64,000 bases of DNA from Cryobacterium roopkundense. Lineage in GTDB: Bacteria; Actinomycetota; Actinomycetes; Actinomycetales; Microbacteriaceae. Positions 42,921 through 51,088 of the stretch are shown piece by piece. The translations under genes were made by a program, and so were the position numbers. The stretch is from positions 4,216,001-4,280,000 of the forward strand of contig NZ_JACHBQ010000001.1 of NCBI RefSeq assembly GCF_014200405.1, written 5' to 3'. The notes under the pieces were generated by a model that saw only the letters and a program-made list of their open reading frames with translations, did no database searches and was not told the origin of the DNA. The first letter of the stretch is position 1. Each line of letters starts with the position of its first letter.

Positions 42921-44333
42921 CTAGAACGGGCAGTCCTTGGAGTTGGTGGCGGGGATACTCCAGGGGTCTGCGTAGGTGAGTGGCTTCGTGGTCAGCGTGG
43001 GTTCCGTCAGGGGGATGGTCGGTCGGATGCGGGTTTCGGGGTGAGTGGCATAGTGCCTGCCCGCCGGGCTGGTCCAGTTGAGGGTTCCGTCCTCGCCTTG
43101 GACCACTGACCAACCTGTTTCGTGTTTGACCCGGTGGCTCGGGCGGCAGAGGCTGGAGAGATTCGAGAAGACGGTTTCTCCGCCGTGTTCCCAGGCGATG
43201 GTGTGGTCGATGTCGCAGTCGGCGGCTCGTCGGTTGCAGCCGACGGCGCGGCACGTGCCGTCGCGTAGTCGCAGCCAGTTCTTCAGGTCGTCCGGGACCT
43301 TGTACTTCGTGCGTCCGAAGGAGAGGACAGCGCCGGTCTCCGGGTGGACGAGGATGCGAGTGAAGCTGGTGGCCGTTCCGGCGAGGCGCCGGGCGGTCTC
43401 CGCGTCGATCGGCCCGAACCCTTCCAGGGTGCCGGGTTCCTCGCTCTGACCCAGCAGGGTGAGAACGGGGACGGTGACGAACACGCTCGCGCGGACGCCG
43501 GCACCGAGCCCGGTCTCTGTCACTCCTTTCAGGAGCAGGTCCGTGGCGGCGTCGGTGCGAAGCTGCGCGAGGGTGCGGGTTTCGTCGTGCACCTTCAGGT
43601 TCTTCGCCAAAGATTCGACCCGGTCCGCGATGGCGGCCGCATCTTCGTTGCTGAGGGTCATCTCCAGGTACCCCATACCGTCACGACCGGGACTGACCCA
43701 GAAGTTCCGATCGGCAAGGGCCTTCTGGTGCCGGATAGCGATGGACTCCGGGTGAGTGAACTCCCGCACCTTCACGGCCTTCCTCCGCAGTTGCGGGACG
43801 GTGAGGGTTTCACTGTTGGTCAGGGCCTCGTCTTCGAAGGCCTTCCAAGCCTCCGGTGGCAGGGAGACTGCGTTCTCCATTACTACCTCGGCGTGGCGGT
43901 AGCTGATGTCACCGCGTCGGAGGGCATCTCGGGTGGCGGGGAGCCGGTGTTGCAGCAGGTCGCTTTCGAACATCAGATTGCGGGCGACACCGCTGGGCAG
44001 TTTCAGCAGGGCGGCCAGCTCAGCGACGAGGCCTTCGTGGGCGGCTTTCTGCGGCGACCACTCGGTGTCTCGTCGTCCCCGCGCGGTGAGGGGGAGTCCA
44101 GCCTCGGCCGTGGCGTCGGTCCACTGCCGGAGCTTGTCGATCACTTCCGCTCGAGCGGCCTGGGCGAAACAGACCATCCGATCGAAGCTCAGGATCGCGT
44201 CGAGGAGCAGGGTTTGAGTGTCGTCGGCGACGGCCTTTTCCTCCGCCAAGACGGCGAGGGCCTGATCGACTGGTTCGGGCGGGGTATTCCCCGCGGCCTC
44301 CTCCAAAGGAGGAACTTCATCGTTTTTCTCCAT
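42921..44333 (-). CDS. DUF222/HNH endonuclease (13E12-type)
   Basis: The 470-residue protein has an N-terminal helical DUF222 domain (about 45-330) and a C-terminal HNH nuclease at about 360-420. The nuclease reads RDGTCRAVGCNRRAADCDID, then HTIAWEHGG, NLSSLCRPSHRVKH, with metal-binding Cys residues and the HNH His/Asn/His. These genes are multi-copy in actinobacteria and behave like selfish elements. It fills a cassette between two copies of the convergent ATPase/gntR gene ends. The ATG at 44333 precedes an AT-rich region with a hairpin element. Confidence 0.9.
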   Translation of the reverse strand: MEKNDEVPPLEEAAGNTPPEPVDQALAVLAEEKAVADDTQTLLLDAILSFDRMVCFAQAARAEVIDKLRQWTDATAEAGLPLTARGRRDTEWSPQKAAHEGLVAELAALLKLPSGVARNLMFESDLLQHRLPATRDALRRGDISYRHAEVVMENAVSLPPEAWKAFEDEALTNSETLTVPQLRRKAVKVREFTHPESIAIRHQKALADRNFWVSPGRDGMGYLEMTLSNEDAAAIADRVESLAKNLKVHDETRTLAQLRTDAATDLLLKGVTETGLGAGVRASVFVTVPVLTLLGQSEEPGTLEGFGPIDAETARRLAGTATSFTRILVHPETGAVLSFGRTKYKVPDDLKNWLRLRDGTCRAVGCNRRAADCDIDHTIAWEHGGETVFSNLSSLCRPSHRVKHETGWSVVQGEDGTLNWTSPAGRHYATHPETRIRPTIPLTEPTLTTKPLTYADPWSIPATNSKDCPF

Positions 44334-44400
44334 AAGATAATTATCCCACGAACCACAGACAGATTCGAGAAAACCTCACGGTTGTGGATAACTCATTCGA

Positions 44401-44510
44401 ATAAGTCTCCCCTTTACGATTTCAGTGAGATAGCGATTGCTCCATTGCAGACGGTCATGCGCCACTTAGATATGGGCATCTCACTGAAATCGTAAGGGGG
44501 ATAAGTCTCC
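44401..44510. repeat. MITE-like hairpin flanked by 10-bp direct repeats
   Basis: The inverted arms at 44409-44431 and 44478-44499 match over 22 bp with one single-base bulge, around a 46-nt loop. The exact direct repeat ATAAGTCTCC flanks them (44401-44410 and 44501-44510). Terminal inverted repeats plus a target-like duplication fit a miniature transposable element. No transposase with these ends is in the window. Confidence 0.6.
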
Positions 44511-44612
44511 GCCCTCCCGCAGTCCGGAGATTGGGTCGCGGGCCTCGAGACTCTCGTTCCCCGTTCGACGACCAGCGAGAACGGGGCGCCGTAGGCGGCG
44601 TCTATTGTCGAG

Positions 44613-44694
44613 ATGGCCGGGGGAGCCGAGCTCGACGCGCTTGCGGAGGAGATCAAGCGGCCGACCTTCGACTAGCTACTTCTCGACGAGCGTG
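44613..44694 (+). repeat. Right copy of the 82-bp direct repeat (orphan ATPase 3' end)
   Basis: It encodes [20 protein letters not shown] and a stop without the rest of an ATPase gene. Its last 19 bases are also the final codons of gntR on the other strand (stop at 44676-44678). See 42823-42904. Confidence 0.88.
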
Positions 44695-45443
44695 ACCTCG
44701 AAGGAGTAGAGGTCGGGGCGGTAGCAGTGGTGGCCGAATTCAACGGCGCGACCCGAGTTGTCGAACGCGGTGCGGTCCATGGTGAGCAGCGCGGCGTTCT
44801 TCTCCACGTCGAGCAGCTCGGACTCCTCGTTCGTGGACTTGCGGGCGCCGATATGCTGGCGCGCCACCCGCATAGTGACGCCACGGGAACGCAGCACCTG
44901 GTAGAGCCCGTAGGTGACGAGGTCTTCGGGCTCCATCGTAAGAAACTCCTCGGGCAGCCAGTTCTCCATCACGGCAACCGGAACGTCATCGGCCAGGCGT
45001 ACCCGACGGATGTGCAGGGTGGGCGTGCCCACCTCACAGGCGAGCTTCTCGGCCACTGTGGCATCCGCGGGAACGCTCTCGAACGTGAGCAGGCGAGTAG
45101 ACGGTACCTTCTGCGTGTTGGTGAGGTCGTCGTAGAGGCTCGTGAGCTCGACCTTGCGCGTGACCTGGCCGTGTACGACCTGGGTGCCGATGCCGCGACG
45201 GCGAACGAGAAGCCCTTTGTCGACGATGTCCTGGATGGCGCGGCGCACCGTGGGGCGGCTCAGTCCGAGGCGCTCGGCGAGGCCGACCTCGTTCTCGAGG
45301 CGAGCGCCCACCGGGAGCTCGCCGCTCAGAATCGCCTTCTCGATGCGCTGCGACACCTGGAAATACAGCGGTATCGGCCCGGACCGTTGGAGGTCCATGA
45401 ACAGGCTCATCGGCAGCACGTTCTCTTCATTCGTGGTGCTCAT
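44676..45443 (-). CDS. iolR: GntR/HutC-family regulator with UTRA domain, probable IolR
   Basis: The 255-residue protein has a GntR winged helix (PLYFQVSQRIEKAILSGELP, then LAERLGLSRPTVRRAIQDIV; about 24-88) and a UTRA ligand domain (about 105-250, LHIRRVRLADDVPVAVMENW). It is the only GntR protein in the inositol island. A site matching the IolR consensus lies 35 bp upstream of its own start, fitting autoregulation. It probably binds an inositol-pathway intermediate and releases DNA. The name iolR is inferred from context and sites, not from sequence alone. Confidence 0.82.
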   Translation of the reverse strand: MSTTNEENVLPMSLFMDLQRSGPIPLYFQVSQRIEKAILSGELPVGARLENEVGLAERLGLSRPTVRRAIQDIVDKGLLVRRRGIGTQVVHGQVTRKVELTSLYDDLTNTQKVPSTRLLTFESVPADATVAEKLACEVGTPTLHIRRVRLADDVPVAVMENWLPEEFLTMEPEDLVTYGLYQVLRSRGVTMRVARQHIGARKSTNEESELLDVEKNAALLTMDRTAFDNSGRAVEFGHHCYRPDLYSFEVTLVEK

Positions 45444-45477
45444 GCCAGCCCCTTACATCGTCTTCTCTTTGGCAAGT

Positions 45478-45487
45478 TGTTATGACA
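45478..45487. promoter_or_regulatory. IolR-type box between gntR and the Gfo/Idh gene
   Basis: TGTTATGACA, read on the other strand as TGTCATAACA, fits KGWCHTRACA exactly. It lies in the 100-bp divergent region and could control both the regulator and the dehydrogenase. Confidence 0.6.
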
Positions 45488-45543
45488 TTATCATGACTAG
45501 GATTCAGTGTCACCGGTGGTACGGGAAAGAAATAGGACGAACA

Positions 45544-46566
45544 GTGCGCATTGGAATTGTCGGCTACGGAACCGGGGGCAAGAATTTCCATGCCCCGTTC
45601 ATTCAGGCAGCGGAGGGAATCGAGCTCGTGGGAGTTGTGGCCCGGTCGGCCGGCAAGCAGGCCGAGGTGCGCGCCGACCTGCCGGGGGTGCCGGTGTATT
45701 CCAGCCTCGAGGAGATGCTCGCGGCCGGTGTCGACGCGGTGACCATCACGACACCGCCGGCCACCCGGCACGACCTCGTGCTCGAGGCGATCGCGGCGGG
45801 AGTCGACGTAGTCGCCGACAAGCCGTTTGCACGGGATGCTGCCGGTGGACGCCTGCTGCAGGCCGCTGCGGAGCAGGCGGGGGTGACTCTCAACGTCTTT
45901 CACAACCGCCGGCGCGATGCGGACCTGACCACCCTGGCATCCGTTGTCGCTTCAGGCCGACTCGGCGAGCTGTGGCGGGTGCACTCTCTCATGGACCTCG
46001 ACGATCCCGGCACGATTGACGCCGGCATGTTCGGGGGGCTGCTGCGCGACGTGGGCAGCCACCTGATCGACCAGATGCTCTGGCTGCTCGGCCCGGTCGT
46101 TCGGGTTCACGCTACGCTCGACCGCACATCGCGATTCGGCGAACCCACCGACTGTGGCTTCTTCGTTACCCTCACGCACGCGTCGGGGGTGGTGTCGACG
46201 GTGTCGTCGACCAAGCTCAACTTCTCGTCGACCCGCGAGTTTCGGGCCTACGGCAGCGAGGGGAGCTACCAGGCTTCGGGAACCGACGTGCAGGCGCAGG
46301 CCATCTTTGCCGGCCACAAGCCCATGGATTCGCCGGAGACCTGGGGAATCGACGCGCCGGAATACTGGGGCGCACTGTCGACGCCCGTCGGACGCGAAAC
46401 CATCCCGTCGTTGCAGGGCAACTATGCCGACTTTTACACGGAGTTCGCGCGGGCGGTGCGCGGCGACGGGCCCGAGCCGGTGTCCGCCTCCGAGGGCGTG
46501 CGCACGCTCGAGGTTCTCGACGCTGCCCTGCTGAGCGCTGCGACTGGCGAGGTCGTCAGCCTGTAG
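45544..46566 (+). CDS. Gfo/Idh/MocA-family oxidoreductase, inositol-dehydrogenase-like
   Basis: The 340-residue protein has Rossmann motif IGIVGYGTGGKNFHAPFI, ADKPFARD (the EKP motif variant with Asp-Lys-Pro) and catalytic domain VGSHLIDQMLWLLGPV with Asp and His. The GKNFHAPFI N-terminus marks the YdgJ/IolW-like subgroup, including NADP-dependent scyllo-inositol dehydrogenases. GTG 45544 follows ATAGGACG. It is divergent from the probable iolR with an IolR-type site between them. Confidence 0.87.
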   Translation: MRIGIVGYGTGGKNFHAPFIQAAEGIELVGVVARSAGKQAEVRADLPGVPVYSSLEEMLAAGVDAVTITTPPATRHDLVLEAIAAGVDVVADKPFARDAAGGRLLQAAAEQAGVTLNVFHNRRRDADLTTLASVVASGRLGELWRVHSLMDLDDPGTIDAGMFGGLLRDVGSHLIDQMLWLLGPVVRVHATLDRTSRFGEPTDCGFFVTLTHASGVVSTVSSTKLNFSSTREFRAYGSEGSYQASGTDVQAQAIFAGHKPMDSPETWGIDAPEYWGALSTPVGRETIPSLQGNYADFYTEFARAVRGDGPEPVSASEGVRTLEVLDAALLSAATGEVVSL

Positions 46567-46770
46567 CGGCTGCCGCGGGACACCGGTGGGAACGTGGTGG
46601 TGCAGGCCCCGGCCGGTGGCGCCGCGAGGAAGCCGTCTTCCGGAGGGTGCACTGGTCGCGTGCACACGCCGGTGGACGCCGCCCCCGTCCGCTCGAGCGT
46701 GAGGCGCGCTACGGTGTCGACCTGTGGGAGGGCGATGTGCCGCGGCACCCGGGCGGAGAAGAGCCGGTGG

Positions 46771-47532
46771 ATGATGACAACAGCATCGGACGCTGACGCA
46801 CACCGTGCGCATACGACCGTTCAGTCGTGGCGCACCCTCTTCTACGTCGGCGGGATCGCAGCCATCCTCTTCGTGATGCTCTTCCTGTGCGCCCTCGTAC
46901 TGGACTTCCTCGCGCCACCCCCCGAGAACGGCGGGGTGGAGACTCTCGAGTTCATCTCCCGCAACCGGGCGATCTACAGCGCGGAGCAGATCCTGTGGAT
47001 TCTGCCCGATATTCTTCCAGTTCTCACGTTTCTGGCCCTGTTCGTGGCTCTCGCACCGGACAACAAGGCCCTGGCCCTGATCTGCGTTACGGTGGCGGGA
47101 GTCGGTTGGGCGCTGCTCCGGGTCCTCCCTACCTCTGGCCGCGGATCGCTCGTGCTGGTGAACCTCAGCGACAGCTACGTCGAGGCCGGCTCCGCGAGCC
47201 AGCGGCAGGTCTACAGCACTGCGGCCGAGGTGATCATTGCGGAGAATAACACTCCGTCGCTCCTCGGGGTGCTCAGCGCGGTGGGGATCGCGCTGGCATC
47301 CACCGCCATGATTCGGAGCGCGTTGCCACGTCTGGTCGGGTGGCTGGGTGTCGTTGCCGGTGTCGTGGGCGTCGTGTCGGAGGTGTCGGCCTACACGCTG
47401 CCCGCGTTGTCGAGCGCCTACGGGCTGTTGCTCTGGGCCTGGTTCGTGAGCGTGGGAATCGCCTTGATTCGGCTGGCCCGGCGCACGCCGGAGCGGGGCC
47501 CGGGAGCTGCCGATGGCACCGCCGGCGGCTAG
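46771..47532 (+). CDS. DUF4386-like multi-span membrane protein
   Basis: The 253-residue protein has six or so predicted membrane helices (for example LFYVGGIAAILFVMLFLCAL and LVGWLGVVAGVVGVVSEVSA), which fits DUF4386 proteins in size and pattern. The start at ATG 46771 (or the next codon) follows GGAGAAGAGCCGG. The longer upstream frame has no protein character. Function is unknown. It is next to but not clearly co-transcribed with the dehydrogenase before it. Confidence 0.65.
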   Translation: MMTTASDADAHRAHTTVQSWRTLFYVGGIAAILFVMLFLCALVLDFLAPPPENGGVETLEFISRNRAIYSAEQILWILPDILPVLTFLALFVALAPDNKALALICVTVAGVGWALLRVLPTSGRGSLVLVNLSDSYVEAGSASQRQVYSTAAEVIIAENNTPSLLGVLSAVGIALASTAMIRSALPRLVGWLGVVAGVVGVVSEVSAYTLPALSSAYGLLLWAWFVSVGIALIRLARRTPERGPGAADGTAGG

Positions 47533-47595
47533 CATCGGCGGCGTCAACGTAGCGTTCACCCGCCGTTACGCGCTCCGGTCTAGTGTCGGAGCATT

Positions 47596-48228
47596 GTGTC
47601 CTTGACCGAGATCATTCTGGCCGTGGCCGGCAGCCCGTGGGCCTATGTGGCCCTCGCTGCGCTGCTCCTGATCGACGGGTTCTTTCCCTTCGTGCCGGGG
47701 GAGACCTTCGTCGGTGCTCTCAGCGCGCTCGCCGCAACCGGCAGCGGTCCTTCCGTCGCATACGTTCTGGGCGTCGCGATCATGGCGACGGTCATCGGCG
47801 ACGCGATAGCCTTCGTGCTCGGGAGACGCATGGGACTCAGTCGCTGGGCCTGGATGCGTCGCCCGCGGATCGCCCGCGCCTTCGCCTGGGCGGCGCGCGG
47901 CCTGCGACAACGCCCCGCAGCATTCTTTCTGACGGCCAAGTTCGTGCCCGTGGGGCGGGTGGCCGTTACGATGACGGCGGGCGCGACCGGGTTTCCGGTG
48001 GCGCGCTACATCCCGTTGTCGATCGCCGCCTCGAGCTTTTACACGGTGTACCACGTGGCAGTCGGCTACGCGGCCGGGTCATGGCTGAGCGCGCATCCGC
48101 TGCTCGCGATAGTCGTCTCCATTGGTTCCGTGCTGCTCGTTGGCTTCAGCATCGACACCGTGATGACCGCGCTGTCGAGGCGCCGACGACGACGGATGCT
48201 CATGGCCGGTGAAGGCCCCCGCGACTGA
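47596..48228 (+). CDS. DedA-family membrane protein
   Basis: The 210-residue protein has the DedA/SNARE-associated core: LLLIDGFFPFVPGETFVGAL, GDAIAFVLGRRMG, FLTAKFVPVGRVAVTMTAGA (the conserved FxxRFxP-type motif in variant form) and membrane helices on each side. DedA proteins flip lipid carriers such as undecaprenyl phosphate or phospholipids and affect envelope stress and proton balance. GTG 47596 is the likely start. The R of the usual F.(R/G)F.P motif is Lys here. Confidence 0.85.
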   Translation: MSLTEIILAVAGSPWAYVALAALLLIDGFFPFVPGETFVGALSALAATGSGPSVAYVLGVAIMATVIGDAIAFVLGRRMGLSRWAWMRRPRIARAFAWAARGLRQRPAAFFLTAKFVPVGRVAVTMTAGATGFPVARYIPLSIAASSFYTVYHVAVGYAAGSWLSAHPLLAIVVSIGSVLLVGFSIDTVMTALSRRRRRRMLMAGEGPRD

Positions 48229-48371
48229 AGGCCACCGCGTGAATATCGCCCTCGTCAGCACTTCGTAAGGTGGCCTGCACGGCAAAACCAGCGAAGGGGA
48301 GTACGGTCGGCTGTACGCCGGGCGTGTGATCGCCCGACCGACCGGAAGAATTCTTGAGAGAGGTACGACAG

Positions 48372-48473
48372 ATGTCTGACACACCGCACCCCAAGCCCCA
48401 CGACCCACGGCCGCATGCGCCCGAGTCGCCAGCTCCCAAGCCTCCCGAGCGTCCGAACCCGCAACAGCCATAG
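48372..48473 (+). CDS. Small proline/histidine-rich peptide
   Basis: The 33-codon frame starts MSDTPHPKPHDPRPHAPE and continues with PAPKPPERPNPQ. Pro is about 40 percent and His is frequent. GAGAGG lies about 11 nt before ATG 48372, so translation is plausible. It has no known family. It could be an unstructured metal-binding peptide or a chance frame. Confidence 0.4.
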   Translation: MSDTPHPKPHDPRPHAPESPAPKPPERPNPQQP

Positions 48474-48621
48474 CGTCACCCGCCGCCCTTCGCGAGGGCC
48501 TCGGAAACCGCGCTCCGTGAGGGCGGGTGGTGCGTCGTCTGTCGCGCTCGCGACCGACGCACAGCCCGCTTTCGCGAGAGTGCGTGCGGGACTTCGAGCG
48601 GGAGCGCGAACGGATGCCCCG

Positions 48622-50181
48622 CTACAGGTCCGGCAAGAACTGCTGCCACGCCTCCCTGCGACGGCCTCGCGGGTCGGACTCCACCCGATCGACCTCGTCG
48701 ATGATGAGGGTTTGACGATCGGTTTCGGTGTAGGCCGGCCAGGACGAGTCGACCACACCCGTGCAGGCGAAGTGCAGCCAGTGTCGGCGCATCCGCTCGC
48801 CCGCGCCGATGAACACTCGCCGACCGCCGAGAGAAGTCGCCGTGCGTGCGAACGCGGTATCGACATGGTTGAACAGAGCGAACAGTTCGATACCGTGGGT
48901 CGCGTCGAGCCCGATCACATGCATGAGCCGCGGGGCGAGATCGAATCGGTAGAAGTGCACGGGAGCCACCCTGGAGTGCAGCGAACCCACCGTGACGCTC
49001 GGAAACCAGAACGCGAAGTCGCCACCGAAATCCGATGATGTGCGCTTGGTATGCAACCCCGGGTAGGCCTGCCGCATGGCCTTGTGCACGTCGGCGGGCG
49101 CACTCGCAAAGAGCGCCTGGATGCGTGGCGTCGACGTGGGCAGAATATCCACCCGCCCGCGAAAGGCAGAACCCTCCCGGTCGTTGGTGCCGATGATCAG
49201 CGGTACTCGGTGTGCTCGACCGTGTCGGAAGGCATCCACCGGGCGCTCCGGCAGAAAATCCCCGTCCACCACCGGGGCGAGTGGAAAAGTTCCCGGCCGG
49301 GCGTCGGGCGTTCGCGTCTGAATCGTTAGCGCTGCGGCCAGCAGATGAGCGACGTCGGCATGCGCGAGCAGGTCGGCCGGCTCGGACTCGGTGTCGGCCG
49401 TGAGTCGGCGCAATTCGAACAAGAATTCCGCGGCCCAGCTGGCCGCCAGCTCGGGAGAATACGCGGCACCGGGCGGGGGGCTTTGCGCGATGACTCGGGA
49501 GAACAAGCCATCGGCCGACGGCGTGGCCATGAGCGTGATGGCGGCGTTGCCGCCAGCCGATTCGCCGAACACGGTGACATTGTTCGGGTTGCCTCCAAAG
49601 GAGCGGATGTTGTCACGAACCCACTCGAGTGCGGCCACCTGGTCGCGCAGGCCCAGATTGCGTTCGAACGTTCGCTGCGGCGTGGAATAGCGGCTGAAGT
49701 CCAGGTAGCCGAGGGTGCCGAGCCGATAGTTGAAGTTCACGTAGATCACCCGGCCCGTGCGCACGAATGCCTCGCCCTGCCCGGGAAAATCCTGCGACGA
49801 ACCGACACTGTATCCACCGCCGTGAATGAAGACCATCACCGGAAGGCTCAGCTTGGTGCGTCGGCCGACCGCAGGCGCGAGAACGTTCAGGGTGAGGCAG
49901 TCCTCGCTGGAGGCGGGCCGGAACGCGGTGGCGCGGCGTCGGGGGAGCTGGCACGCGGCCGGCCCAAACCGGCTGCAATCACGGATGCCGTCCCACTCCT
50001 GCACCGGCTGGGGCGCGCGAAAGCGCAGCGGCCCCACCGGCGGGGCCGCATAGGGAATGCCGCGCCACGCGAGAACACCGCCTTCGCGCGCGCCGCGAAG
50101 CAGCCCGCCTTTCACCCGCACCACGGGCCGGCCGGGGCTAGCGGCTGACGGATGATCAAGAGCTGCCTGCGTAATAGCCAT
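48622..50181 (-). CDS. Type B carboxylesterase
   Basis: The 519-residue alpha/beta hydrolase has the oxyanion loop FIHGGGYSVGSS, nucleophile elbow FGESAGGNAAIT (Ser about residue 200), the acid residue in a later loop and His in DATHGIELFALF. The carboxylesterase type B signature EDCLTLNVLAP is present near residue 95. There is no signal peptide. ATG 50181 is preferred over the long upstream frame. It hydrolyses esters of small alcohols; the substrate is unknown. Confidence 0.9.
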   Translation of the reverse strand: MAITQAALDHPSAASPGRPVVRVKGGLLRGAREGGVLAWRGIPYAAPPVGPLRFRAPQPVQEWDGIRDCSRFGPAACQLPRRRATAFRPASSEDCLTLNVLAPAVGRRTKLSLPVMVFIHGGGYSVGSSQDFPGQGEAFVRTGRVIYVNFNYRLGTLGYLDFSRYSTPQRTFERNLGLRDQVAALEWVRDNIRSFGGNPNNVTVFGESAGGNAAITLMATPSADGLFSRVIAQSPPPGAAYSPELAASWAAEFLFELRRLTADTESEPADLLAHADVAHLLAAALTIQTRTPDARPGTFPLAPVVDGDFLPERPVDAFRHGRAHRVPLIIGTNDREGSAFRGRVDILPTSTPRIQALFASAPADVHKAMRQAYPGLHTKRTSSDFGGDFAFWFPSVTVGSLHSRVAPVHFYRFDLAPRLMHVIGLDATHGIELFALFNHVDTAFARTATSLGGRRVFIGAGERMRRHWLHFACTGVVDSSWPAYTETDRQTLIIDEVDRVESDPRGRRREAWQQFLPDL

Positions 50182-50240
50182 GGTGCCGCGCCCTTTCCGT
50201 TCTGACGCCTGTTGTCGTTCTGGTTCCGGTCGTTTCCTCT

Positions 50241-50975
50241 TTACCTGTACTCGGGGTTGGGTTCGAAGCCGAATCGTTCGCCGCTGTCCCAGCTGCCACG
50301 AAGGTTTCCCCACGCGGGGATGCCGCCGTTGGCCTGCAGAATCGAGGCCAGATGCATGAGGTTCCAGCTCATGAAGGTGGTGTTTCGGTTCGTGAAGTCG
50401 TTCTCCGGGCCACCTGAACCCGGGTCGAGGTAGCTCGGGCCCGGCCCGATCTCGCCGAGCCAGCCCGCATCCGCTGCCGGGGGAATCGTGTACCCGATGT
50501 GTTGCAGGCTGTAGAGCAAGTTGGAGCCGCAGTGCTTCACCCCGTCTTCGTTACCCGTGATGATCGCCCCGCCGACTTTGCCGTAATAGATGTATTGGCC
50601 CTTGTCGTTGAACTGTCCGGACATCGCATACAACCGTTCGACCACGCGCTTGGTGATTGAGCCGTTGTCGCCGAGCCAGATCGGTCCGGCGAGAACGAGA
50701 ATGTCGGCGGCCCGCACGGTCTCAAAGAGAACGGGCCACTCATCCGTTTCCCAGCCGTGATCGGTCATGTCCGGGTACACACCCGTGGCAATGTCGTGGT
50801 CGATAGCTCGGATTTCGTCGACGTGCACGCCCTGCTCCCGCATGATGCGCGCGCTGAGATCGATGATGCCCTGCGTGTTGCTAGTTTGCGGGCTGCGTTT
50901 GAGGGTGCAGTTGATGAAAAGCGCCCGCAAAGACGAGTAGTCGAAGGACGTGTCAACACGCGTGTGCTCAACCAT
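50241..50975 (-). CDS. Flavodoxin-fold NAD(P)H-dependent oxidoreductase
   Basis: The protein has a flavodoxin-like beta strand and P-loop ALFINCTLKRSPQTSNTQGI, then ADILVLAGPIWLGDNGSIT and YYGKVGGAIITGNEDGVKHC. This is the pattern of the NADPH-dependent FMN reductase/WrbA-like family. The start is ATG 50975; a GTG at 50999 is possible but lacks a ribosome site. It lies 59 bp before the carboxylesterase gene on the same strand and may be co-transcribed. Its substrate is unknown. Confidence 0.8.
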   Translation of the reverse strand: MVEHTRVDTSFDYSSLRALFINCTLKRSPQTSNTQGIIDLSARIMREQGVHVDEIRAIDHDIATGVYPDMTDHGWETDEWPVLFETVRAADILVLAGPIWLGDNGSITKRVVERLYAMSGQFNDKGQYIYYGKVGGAIITGNEDGVKHCGSNLLYSLQHIGYTIPPAADAGWLGEIGPGPSYLDPGSGGPENDFTNRNTTFMSWNLMHLASILQANGGIPAWGNLRGSWDSGERFGFEPNPEYR

Positions 50976-51088
50976 CCCGTCAGTAAAGCACCGAGGCACG
51001 CGGCTGGCTAGGGGGTTTCCAGACGCACCAAACCGGGCGTCGCGGCTTGTGGCCGTGCCGCCCGGTAGGTGTGGCTGGTGTTACTCGA

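Noticed and set aside
42703..43254. 183-codon minus frame over the ATPase and HNH gene ends
   Set aside because: It crosses two well-supported genes in different frames and has Arg/Pro/His-rich shadow composition.
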